64,000 bases of DNA from Paractinoplanes atraurantiacus (GTDB lineage: Bacteria; Actinomycetota; Actinomycetes; Mycobacteriales; Micromonosporaceae), in NCBI RefSeq assembly GCF_900215205.1, contig NZ_OBDY01000024.1, positions 99,977-163,976 on the forward strand, written 5' to 3'. The notes beneath the pieces are model-generated. The model was not told the DNA's origin, did not search any database, and saw nothing but the letters and a program-made list of their open reading frames with translations. Numbering within the stretch: position 1 is the first letter of the stretch; every line of letters starts with the position of its first letter. The translations under genes and the position numbers were made by a program. Of this stretch, positions 7,930 to 15,426 are shown one piece after another.

Positions 7930-8889
7930 ATGCTCCGCCGTTCATTCGCCATAGTCATCGCCTCCGCCCTGTTCGCGACCGCCGCGTGCGGTGGCGACGG
8001 CGGGGACGCCGCCACTTCTTCCGACGGCACCACCGCGCTCAAGGTCGGCGTCATCCCCATCGTCGACGTCGCGCCGATTTACCTGGGCGTCAAACAGGGC
8101 TTCTTCAAAGAGGAGGGCCTGGAGGTCACGCTCGAGACCGCGCAGGGCGGCGCCGCCATCGTGCCCGGCGTCGTCAGCGGCCAGTTCCAGTTCGGCTTCA
8201 GCAACACCACCTCGCTGCTGTTGGCCTCCTCGCAGGGCCTGCCGCTGAAGGTGGTCACGGCCGGCGTCGCCTCCACCGGCGAGGCCGACAAGGACTTCGG
8301 CGCCGTCATCGTCAAGAAGGACAGCCCGATCACGACCGCGGCCGACCTCGCCGGCAAGCGCATCGCCGTCAACACCCTGAAGAACATCAACACCACGACC
8401 ATCAACAAGGTGGTACGCGACGCCGGCGGCGACCCCGCGACCATCAAATACGTGGAGCTCGGCTTCCCCGACATCGCCGCCGCCGTGGCCAAGGGCGACG
8501 TCGACGCCGGCCAGGTGGTCGAGCCGTTCCTGACCATCGCCACCGGCCAGGGCGACCGCCAGGTCGTCTCCAACTACGCGGGCACCGATCCCGACCTCAT
8601 GGTCGGCATGTACTTCGGCTCGCAGCAGTTCCTCGACAAGAACCCCGAGGTGGCCAAGAAGTTCACGGCCGCCATGACCAAGTCGCTCGAGTACGCGTCG
8701 AGCCACGGCGACGAGGCGCGGGCGGTCCTCAACGACTACACGAAGATCGACCCCGCGGTGCAGAAGAGCCTGGTGCTGCCGAAGTGGCCGGGCACCGTCG
8801 ACAAGGACTCCGTGCAGGTGCTGTCGGACCTGGCCCTCAAGGACGGCCTCATCACCAAGCAGCCGGACCTCGGGACGCTGCTTCCGTGA
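7930..8889 (+). CDS. ABC transporter substrate-binding lipoprotein (NitT/TauT, SsuA/THI5-like)
   Basis: A 319-residue lipoprotein: signal peptide with lipobox ending ATAAC, then an NMT1/THI5-like binding domain (LKVGVIPIVDVAPIYLGVKQGFF). The ATG at 7930 follows GGAGGA at 7920-7925; upstream in-frame starts would extend past the signal peptide. Its stop overlaps the next permease by four bases. The family binds nitrate, sulfonates, thiamine precursors or aromatic acids. Divergent orientation from the gallate-type operon with a shared operator region makes an aromatic carboxylate the best guess, which is inference. Confidence 0.85.
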   Translation: MLRRSFAIVIASALFATAACGGDGGDAATSSDGTTALKVGVIPIVDVAPIYLGVKQGFFKEEGLEVTLETAQGGAAIVPGVVSGQFQFGFSNTTSLLLASSQGLPLKVVTAGVASTGEADKDFGAVIVKKDSPITTAADLAGKRIAVNTLKNINTTTINKVVRDAGGDPATIKYVELGFPDIAAAVAKGDVDAGQVVEPFLTIATGQGDRQVVSNYAGTDPDLMVGMYFGSQQFLDKNPEVAKKFTAAMTKSLEYASSHGDEARAVLNDYTKIDPAVQKSLVLPKWPGTVDKDSVQVLSDLALKDGLITKQPDLGTLLP

Positions 8890-9680
8890 CGGTCGTCAGC
8901 CTTCCCGGCCGGGCCTCGGCCCGGCCGGTCTCCCTCGGACTCCTCGGCCTCGCCGCCGCCGTCGCCCTTCTCGAGCTGCTCCCCCGTCTGGGCATAGTGG
9001 ACAGCCGGTTCCTGCCACCGTTCAGCGCGATGGTCCGCTCGCTCGCCGAGCAGGCGACGACCGCCGCCTTCTGGACCGCCACCGGGCAGACGTTGCGCGG
9101 GTGGGCGCTCGGCCTCGCGATCGCCATGGCCGCCGGCATCGCCGCCGGCGTGGTGGTCGGCAGCGTCCCGCTGCTGCGGGCGCTGACCGCCTCGACCATC
9201 GAGTTCCTGCGCCCGATCCCGTCGGTCGCACTCATTCCGCTGGTCGTGCTCATCTACGGCAGCGAGATGCCGTCGGCGCTCGTGCTGGTCGTCTACGCCT
9301 CGTTCTGGCAGGTGCTGGTGCAGGTGCTGTACGGCGTGGCCGACGTCGACCCGGTCGTGCGGGACACCGCCCGGTCGTACCGCTTCTCGCGGCGCGCGAT
9401 CGTGCGGACCGTCGTCTGGCCGACCGCGATGCCGTACGTCGTCACGGGTTTCCGCCTCGCGGCCTCGGTCGCCCTGATCCTCGAGATCACCGCCGAGCTC
9501 ATCATCGGCGTGCCCGGGCTGGGCCGGTCGATCGGGCTGGCGCAGAGCTCCGGCGCCGTCGCCGAGACGTACGCCCTCGTGTTGGTCGTGGGGGTCATTG
9601 GCGTGCTCGTCAACGTGCTCGCGCGGGCGGTCGAGAAGCGCGCTTTGCGATGGCACACCTCAGTCAGGAGGGATCTGTGA
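8886..9680 (+). CDS. ABC transporter permease (SsuC/TauC-like), first
   Basis: A 264-residue inner-membrane permease with about six hydrophobic helices and the BPD-type coupling loop (DTARSYRFSRRAIVRTVVWP). It starts at GTG 8886 inside the stop of the binding-protein gene (GTGA). Two different permeases follow each other here, whereas SsuC/TauC systems normally use one as a homodimer. A heterodimeric channel is therefore likely. Confidence 0.85.
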   Translation: MTVVSLPGRASARPVSLGLLGLAAAVALLELLPRLGIVDSRFLPPFSAMVRSLAEQATTAAFWTATGQTLRGWALGLAIAMAAGIAAGVVVGSVPLLRALTASTIEFLRPIPSVALIPLVVLIYGSEMPSALVLVVYASFWQVLVQVLYGVADVDPVVRDTARSYRFSRRAIVRTVVWPTAMPYVVTGFRLAASVALILEITAELIIGVPGLGRSIGLAQSSGAVAETYALVLVVGVIGVLVNVLARAVEKRALRWHTSVRRDL

Positions 9681-10444
9681 GACGCGTACTGCCGGCTCTG
9701 GCTCTGCCCGTGGTCCTCATCGCCGCCTGGTGGGTGGCGTCGGCCGGCAGCACCAGCTTCTTCTGGCCGCCGCTGCGCACGATCGTCGAGGCCTTCCCGC
9801 GCACGTGGACGGCCGACCCGCTGGTCAACGACGTCCTGCCCAGCCTGGCCCGGCTCGCGATCGGCTACCTCGCCGCGGTCGTGGCCGGGGTCGCGCTCGG
9901 CGTGGCCATCGGGTCGTCGCGCACGCTCCGAGAGCTCAGCGAGCCGCTGCTGGAGTTCTTGCGCGCGGTGCCGCCGCCGGTGCTCGTCCCGGTCATCGCG
10001 CTGTTCGCCGGATACACCGGCTGGACCTCGAAGATCATCACGATCGCGCTCGGCTGCGTGTGGCCCGTCCTGCTCAACACCATCGAGGGAGTGCGCTCCC
10101 TCGACGAGGTGCTGCGCGACACCGCCCGCTCCTACCGGTTCGGCCGGGTGGCGACGCTGTGGCACGTGGTGCTGCGCGGGGCCAGCCCGCGGATCGTCAC
10201 CGGCGCCCGGCAGGCGCTGTCGATCGGCGTGATCCTCATGGTGATCAGCGAGCTGTTCGGGGCCGACCGCGGCCTCGGCGCCGCCATCGTGCAGTTCCAG
10301 CGGGGCTTCGCCATCCCGCAGATGTGGACCGGCATCATCCTGCTCGGCCTGATCGGCGTCGCCCTGTCCGGGCTGTTCCGCCTGGTCGAGCACCGAACCC
10401 TGGCCTGGTACCGCGGGCTGCGCCAGGCCGAACGAGGAGCCTAG
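9677..10444 (+). CDS. ABC transporter permease (SsuC/TauC-like), second
   Basis: A 255-residue permease related to the preceding one, with the same DTARSYRFGR coupling motif. The GTG at 9677 is preceded by AGGAGGG (9666-9672) and overlaps the first permease stop by four bases. The six-helix pattern and ISELFGADRGLGAAI segment are typical of the NitT/TauT family. It probably pairs with the first permease. Confidence 0.85.
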   Translation: MRRVLPALALPVVLIAAWWVASAGSTSFFWPPLRTIVEAFPRTWTADPLVNDVLPSLARLAIGYLAAVVAGVALGVAIGSSRTLRELSEPLLEFLRAVPPPVLVPVIALFAGYTGWTSKIITIALGCVWPVLLNTIEGVRSLDEVLRDTARSYRFGRVATLWHVVLRGASPRIVTGARQALSIGVILMVISELFGADRGLGAAIVQFQRGFAIPQMWTGIILLGLIGVALSGLFRLVEHRTLAWYRGLRQAERGA

Positions 10445-10448
10445 AGAA

Positions 10449-11255
10449 ATGACCGTCATCCTCAACGTCGACGGCCTGGCCAAGACGTACACCGGGCACG
10501 GCCGCGAGGTCGAGGCGATCCGCGACCTCACCTTTCAGATCCACAAGGGAGAGCTGGTCTGCATCGTCGGCCCGTCCGGCGCCGGCAAGACCACGCTGCT
10601 GCGGTGTGTCGCCGGCCTGCTCGACTCCTCGGGCGGCGAGATCGAGCTGGACGGCGCCTCGGTCAAGGAACCGCCGCCCGGCATGGCGGTGGTCTTCCAG
10701 GAGTACGGGCGCAGCCTGTTCCCCTGGCTGACGGTCCGCAAGAATGTCGAGCTGCCGTTGCGCGAGAAGGGCCTGGGCAAGGCCGACCGCCGCGCGAAGG
10801 TGGAGGCGGCGCTGGACGCGGTGGGCCTGCGCGACAGCGCCGACGCCCACCCCTGGCAGCTCTCCGGCGGCATGCAGCAGCGGGTGGCCATCGCCCGCGC
10901 CGTCGCCTACGAGCCGAGCGTCCTGCTCATGGACGAGCCGTTCGCCGCGGTGGACGCGCAGACCCGCGCCGACCTGGAGGATCTGGTCCGCCGGCTCTGG
11001 CTCCAACTCGGCGTCACCGTGCTGTTCGTGACGCACGACATCGACGAGTCGGTCTATCTGGGGCAACGGGTCCTGGTGCTCTCCAACCGCCCGACAGTGG
11101 TCCTGGAGGACGTGCGGATCGACCTGCCCGACGAGCGGGACCAGCTCGGCACCCGATCGTCAGCCCGCTTCTCCGAACTGCGAGGCCACGTCTACGAGCT
11201 CATCCAGCTGGCGAAGAAGGGACATCGCCCAGCTTCGCCACCGTCAGCAGGATGA
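10449..11255 (+). CDS. ABC transporter ATP-binding protein (SsuB/TauB-like)
   Basis: A 268-residue cytoplasmic ATPase with Walker A GPSGAGKTT (41-49), Q-loop VVFQEYGRSLFPW, signature LSGGMQQR (138-145), Walker B VLLMDEPF (158-165) and H-loop FVTHDIDE. It starts four bases after the second permease, completing a four-gene importer. The last 56 bp overlap the convergent cupin gene. Confidence 0.9.
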   Translation: MTVILNVDGLAKTYTGHGREVEAIRDLTFQIHKGELVCIVGPSGAGKTTLLRCVAGLLDSSGGEIELDGASVKEPPPGMAVVFQEYGRSLFPWLTVRKNVELPLREKGLGKADRRAKVEAALDAVGLRDSADAHPWQLSGGMQQRVAIARAVAYEPSVLLMDEPFAAVDAQTRADLEDLVRRLWLQLGVTVLFVTHDIDESVYLGQRVLVLSNRPTVVLEDVRIDLPDERDQLGTRSSARFSELRGHVYELIQLAKKGHRPASPPSAG

Positions 11256-11556
11256 CGCTGTCCTCGAGCGCTTCGAGGCTGTGCCGCGCGTTCGGGATGA
11301 TGACGAGCTCGCCCGCCCCGGCGTCGCCCGCGTCGTCTCCCGCGGCCAGTCGCACGCGCCCGCTGAGGATCTGAAGGGTCGCGTCGCCCGGACTGTTGTG
11401 CTCGTGCAGCAGTTGGCCGGCGGCGAGCGCGATGACCGTCTGCCGCAGGGTGGTCGTGTGGTTGCCGAAGACGGTGTGCGCGCCGCGGCCGCTCGTCGCG
11501 TCCCGGGCGGTGATCGTCTCCTTGGCCGCCAGCTCCGTCAGCGAGATCTTCTCCAT
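11200..11556 (-). CDS. Cupin-domain protein
   Basis: A 118-residue single-domain cupin. The conserved motif 1 is seen in LLHEHNSPGDATLQILSGRV and motif 2 in GELVIIPNARHSLEA. Small cupins of this kind bind a metal and act in stress response or as simple sensors; no function can be assigned. It ends inside the convergent ABC ATPase gene (56 bp overlap) and is divergent from the secreted hydrolase at 11707. Confidence 0.75.
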   Translation of the reverse strand: MEKISLTELAAKETITARDATSGRGAHTVFGNHTTTLRQTVIALAAGQLLHEHNSPGDATLQILSGRVRLAAGDDAGDAGAGELVIIPNARHSLEALEDSVILLTVAKLGDVPSSPAG

Positions 11557-11706
11557 GACTCCACTCTGCGGGCCGTACGGACCTTCGCGCAGAGGCGAAG
11601 GTCCCGACCTCAGCAGTCATTCGACGGACGGCTCGGGGGCGCGACGAACGCAGGCTCGGTCACGGAGGAGGTGCGGGGCCGTCCCGCACCGGTGAAGGAG
11701 CTTTCC

Positions 11707-12519
11707 GTGTTGAAGTGGAAGTCGCTGGCGCTCGCGGGCGCCGTGGCCGTGTCCGTCCTCGCCGTCGCCCCGGTGGGCGCGTCGGCCGAGACGGTCACGT
11801 CGAAATCGCACACCGTCAAGCCGACCGTGGTGCTGGTGCACGGGGCGTGGGCCGACGCGTCCGGCTGGAACGGGGTGACCCAGCGCCTGCAGGCCAAGGG
11901 CTACCAGGTCATCTCGCCGGCCAACCCGCTGCGCGGCGTGGCCGAGGACAGCGCCTATCTCAAGAGCTTCCTGTCCACGATCAGCGGCCCGGTGGTCCTG
12001 GTCGGCCACTCGTACGGCGGTGCCGTCATCACCAACGCGGCCACCGGCAACGAGAACGTGAAGTCGCTGGTCTACATCTCGGCGTACGCCCCGGCCCAGG
12101 GCGAGACGATCGCCCAGGCCGGCGCCCTGGCCGGCGGCGACAACTCGGTGCTGGTGTCGCATCTGGTGAAGCGGCCGTACCCGAACTCGGGCGGCTACGC
12201 CGACACCACCGTCGACCCGGCCTGGTTCCCGAAGCTGTTCGCGGCCGACGCCCCGCTGAGCGAGACCCGGCTGATGGCCACCCAGCAGCGCCCGCTCTCG
12301 ACGGCCGCCTTCGAGGGCACCACCGGCGTTCCGGCCTGGAAGAGCATCCCGGCCTACTACATGGTGGCGCTGAACGACCAGACCATCCCGCCGGTGGCCG
12401 AGAAGGCGATGGCGGCCCGCGCCGCCAAGGGCCGCACCGTGATGATCCACAGCTCGCACGCGGCGATGGTGGCTCACCCGGCCGCGGTCACCGATCTGAT
12501 TCTGCGCGCGAGCCGCTGA
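11707..12519 (+). CDS. Secreted alpha/beta-hydrolase
   Basis: A 270-residue alpha/beta-fold hydrolase with an N-terminal signal peptide (cleavage probably near ASA-ETV). The oxyanion segment VLVHGAWADASGW and nucleophile motif GHSYGGA (Ser102) are clear, and a His in SSHAAMVAHP completes the triad. The GTG at 11707 has AAGGAG at 11695-11700. It is a paralogue of the cytoplasmic hydrolase at 14725, the pair flanking one regulator gene. Actinomycete relatives are esterase- or haloperoxidase-like with unknown substrates. The 3' end overlaps the convergent regulator by 32 bp. Confidence 0.8.
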   Translation: MLKWKSLALAGAVAVSVLAVAPVGASAETVTSKSHTVKPTVVLVHGAWADASGWNGVTQRLQAKGYQVISPANPLRGVAEDSAYLKSFLSTISGPVVLVGHSYGGAVITNAATGNENVKSLVYISAYAPAQGETIAQAGALAGGDNSVLVSHLVKRPYPNSGGYADTTVDPAWFPKLFAADAPLSETRLMATQQRPLSTAAFEGTTGVPAWKSIPAYYMVALNDQTIPPVAEKAMAARAAKGRTVMIHSSHAAMVAHPAAVTDLILRASR

Positions 12520-14647
12520 GGAGGCGTTCGGCCGCCGAGACCCGGTCGCGGATAGCGCCGGGGGCGCCGAAGATGCTGTCGCCCGCGCCCTCCAGGAGCT
12601 CACGCAGAGCGTCCAGGTCGGCGCGGGCTTCCTCGTCGCGGCCGAGCGAGGCGAGGATGAGGGCCCGCCGGGACAGGGTCACCATGTCGCGGGTGGGCGA
12701 GTACTCCATCTCGGCCGCGGCCGCGGCGGCCGCGTCGATCTGGTCGAGCGCCTCGTCCCAGCGGCCGGCCGCGACGGAGATGTCGGCCAGGATGTTGCGC
12801 ACGCTGATCTGCATGAAGAGGGCGATGTGGGCCGGCGGCGCGATCGCCGGGTCGGTCAGGTCGCCGAGGGCGCCGTGCAGGAAGGTCTCCGCCTCCTCGT
12901 CGCGCCCGGCGTCCTGGAGCACGGTGGCCACCATGATGACGGCGTTCGGCAGGCCTTCACGGTCGCCGGCGCGCCGCATCGCCTCGGCCGCGGCCCGCGC
13001 GTACGGCAGCGCGTCCTGAGGGCTTCCGGCCTGTTTCAGGGCCCAGGCGACGTAGTAGTTGGACCAGCCGATCAGGCTGGGGTCGCCGAGGCGCCCGGCG
13101 AGCCGGACGGCCTCGCGGGCGTACTCGACCGCCCGTGACGGCTCGGCCAGGCAGATGACGTACACCCAAGCCAGATAGCCCAGATGGACGGCCTGGAGGC
13201 GCTCGTCGCCGAGCCGCCGGGCCGCTTGCACCGAACGGGAGTAGACGTCCTCCCAGTGCGGCCAGAACGACCAGGTGTCGGAGAACCAGTGCAGCGCCTC
13301 GGCCACGTCGACGACGCGTCCATCGTCGGTCGTATTGGTGAAGACCGGTAGCCAGTTCCCGGCCTCGGCCCGCAGCCACGGCCCCGCCTCGGCCAGGGGG
13401 ACGGCCGAGTCGTGGCCGGGCTCGTAGGCCCGCCCCGCCTCGATGGTGGCGTCGAGCAGCCAGGCATCGCGGCGCTCGACGATCGCGGCGACGTCGCCCT
13501 CCTCGTCGGTGAGCGCGCTCGCCGCGTACGCCCGAAGCAGGTCGTGGAAGCCCAGCCGGCCCGAGGCCTCCTGCTGGAGCAGGCACAGGTCGACCAGTTC
13601 GTCGAGCAGGTCCTCGGTCGCGTCCGCCGGCTCCCCCGCGAGGACGGCGGCCAGATCGACCCCGAACGACGGGCCCGGCACGAGGGCGAGCCGCCGGAAC
13701 AGGCGCCGCGCCGGGTCCGAGAGCTGCTGGTACGACAGCGTGAACGCGGCCTTGACCTGGTCGAGCGCGTCGAGGTGGTGCGAGGACAGCCGGGCCGCGA
13801 GGTCGCCGGTCGTCCACTCCGGCATGCTGGCCAGGCGGGTGGCGGCGATCCGCAGGGCCAGGGGCACGTTGACGCAGAGCGAGGCGATGGCGGGCAGTCC
13901 CTCGCGGTCACCGGCGATGGCGGCGAGCAGCGCGACGGCGTCGCCGTCCGGCAAGGGGCCGAGGTGCAAGCGGCGGACGCCCTCGAGGCCGCCGAGCGTG
14001 CGGCGGCTGGTGATCAGGACGGCCGCCGGTCCCTCGGCGGGAAGGGCGGGACGCACCTGGGCCTCGCCGATCGCGTTGTCCAGCACGACGACCGCGCGCC
14101 GGTCCCGGATGAGCGCCTGCCAGTGCGAGGCGGCCTCGTCGACGTCGCGCGGCAGGACCTTCGCGGCCGGGTCGGCGGCCCGGATGAGCGCGGTGAGCAC
14201 GTCGACCGGGGCCAGCGGCGCGTCGTCGAGACCGCGCAGATCAACGAAGATCCGCTGATCTGCTCCCTGCGCGGCCAGCGCGAGCGACGTCTTGCCGAAG
14301 CCCGGCGCCCCGGTGATGACCACGATCTCGCCGGCGGCCGTCCACGCGGCGATCCGGGCGAGCTCGTCGGCCCGGCCGACGAAATCGGGCGGCGACTGGC
14401 GGCCACCGGACCGGCGGGTGCCGGTGCGGCCGGCCCGGGCCGCCGCGAGCAGGGCCGCGCGATCCTCGCCGTCCAGGGCCAGCCCGTCGGCGAGCGCCTC
14501 CACGGTCCGTACTCGCGGCCCCCGGCTGACTCCGCGTTCCATGTCGCCGATGCCGCGGTCGCTGACCCCGGACGCCGCCGCGAGCTGCTCGAGCGTCATC
14601 CCGGCCGCGAGCCGCAGCCTGCGCAGCAGCGCACCGAACGATTCCAC
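12488..14647 (-). CDS. XRE-type HTH / NB-ARC ATPase / TPR transcriptional regulator
   Basis: A 719-residue regulator: XRE helix-turn-helix at the N-terminus (LRLAAGMTLEQLAAASGVSD), NB-ARC/STAND ATPase with P-loop GAPGFGKTS near residue 115 and a VVVLDNA Walker B-like strand, then TPR-like helical repeats to the C-terminus. The GTG at 14647 was chosen because it begins VESFGALLRRLR, the normal start of the DNA-binding domain; a longer frame would run into the divergent hydrolase gene. In this family ligand binding by the TPR part releases ATP-driven oligomerisation. It lies between two related alpha/beta hydrolases and probably controls them. Confidence 0.85.
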   Translation of the reverse strand: MESFGALLRRLRLAAGMTLEQLAAASGVSDRGIGDMERGVSRGPRVRTVEALADGLALDGEDRAALLAAARAGRTGTRRSGGRQSPPDFVGRADELARIAAWTAAGEIVVITGAPGFGKTSLALAAQGADQRIFVDLRGLDDAPLAPVDVLTALIRAADPAAKVLPRDVDEAASHWQALIRDRRAVVVLDNAIGEAQVRPALPAEGPAAVLITSRRTLGGLEGVRRLHLGPLPDGDAVALLAAIAGDREGLPAIASLCVNVPLALRIAATRLASMPEWTTGDLAARLSSHHLDALDQVKAAFTLSYQQLSDPARRLFRRLALVPGPSFGVDLAAVLAGEPADATEDLLDELVDLCLLQQEASGRLGFHDLLRAYAASALTDEEGDVAAIVERRDAWLLDATIEAGRAYEPGHDSAVPLAEAGPWLRAEAGNWLPVFTNTTDDGRVVDVAEALHWFSDTWSFWPHWEDVYSRSVQAARRLGDERLQAVHLGYLAWVYVICLAEPSRAVEYAREAVRLAGRLGDPSLIGWSNYYVAWALKQAGSPQDALPYARAAAEAMRRAGDREGLPNAVIMVATVLQDAGRDEEAETFLHGALGDLTDPAIAPPAHIALFMQISVRNILADISVAAGRWDEALDQIDAAAAAAAEMEYSPTRDMVTLSRRALILASLGRDEEARADLDALRELLEGAGDSIFGAPGAIRDRVSAAERLLSGSRAESDR

Positions 14648-14724
14648 GTGATCAAGGGTGGCACGGCGCAGGTGCGGTCGTTTGACGGACGGCGGAGGCG
14701 CCGCACCGGGCGACGATCGACCGC

Positions 14725-15426
14725 ATGACAACTGTTGTTCTGGTTCACGGCGCTTTCGCCGACGCGTCCAGCTTCGCCAAACTCATTCCCGAGCTGCTCG
14801 GCAGCGGCATCAAAGTGATCGCCCCCGCGGTGCCCAACCGCAGCCTCGTCGGTGACTCCGCCTACATCGCTTCCATCGTGCGCGGCATCGACGGCCCGGT
14901 GCTGCTGGTCGGCCACTCGTACGGCGGCGCGGTCATCACCGTGGCCGGCGCCGAGGAGAACGTGAAGGGGCTCGTCTACCTGTCGGGCTACGCGCTCGAC
15001 GAGGGCGAGAGCCTCGGCGAGCTCCAGGGCGGCTTCCCCGACTCGGATCTGGCCCAGGCGCTCGTCTACACCAAGTTCCCGATCCCCGGCGCCGAGGACG
15101 GCACCGACGTCTCGGTCGACATCGAGAAGTTCCCGGCTGTGTTCGCCCACGACATCGACCCTTCACTGGCCCGGGTGCTCGCGGTCTCGCAGCGCCCGCT
15201 GACGGCCCTCGCGTTCGGCGAGCCGGCGCCGGTCGCCGCCTGGAAGACCACGCCCTCGTGGGGCGTCGTCTCCACCTCCGACCACACCATCAACCCGGAC
15301 GTGGAGCGCTTCGGCTACCAGCGCGCCGGCGCCAAGGTCACCGAGATCGACTCGTCCCACCTGGTGATGCTCTCGCACCCCCAGCAGGTCGCGGAGATCA
15401 TCCGCGAGGCCCTGGCCTCGATCTAG
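14725..15426 (+). CDS. Alpha/beta-hydrolase (cytoplasmic paralogue)
   Basis: A 233-residue alpha/beta hydrolase without a signal peptide. The motifs VVLVHGAFADASSF, GHSYGGA (Ser65) and the late His in SSHLVMLSHP match the secreted hydrolase at 11707 closely along the whole length, so the two are paralogues. The ATG at 14725 leaves a 77-bp divergent promoter region with the NB-ARC regulator. Its TAG and the stop of the convergent LuxR gene share CTAG. Confidence 0.8.
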   Translation: MTTVVLVHGAFADASSFAKLIPELLGSGIKVIAPAVPNRSLVGDSAYIASIVRGIDGPVLLVGHSYGGAVITVAGAEENVKGLVYLSGYALDEGESLGELQGGFPDSDLAQALVYTKFPIPGAEDGTDVSVDIEKFPAVFAHDIDPSLARVLAVSQRPLTALAFGEPAPVAAWKTTPSWGVVSTSDHTINPDVERFGYQRAGAKVTEIDSSHLVMLSHPQQVAEIIREALASI

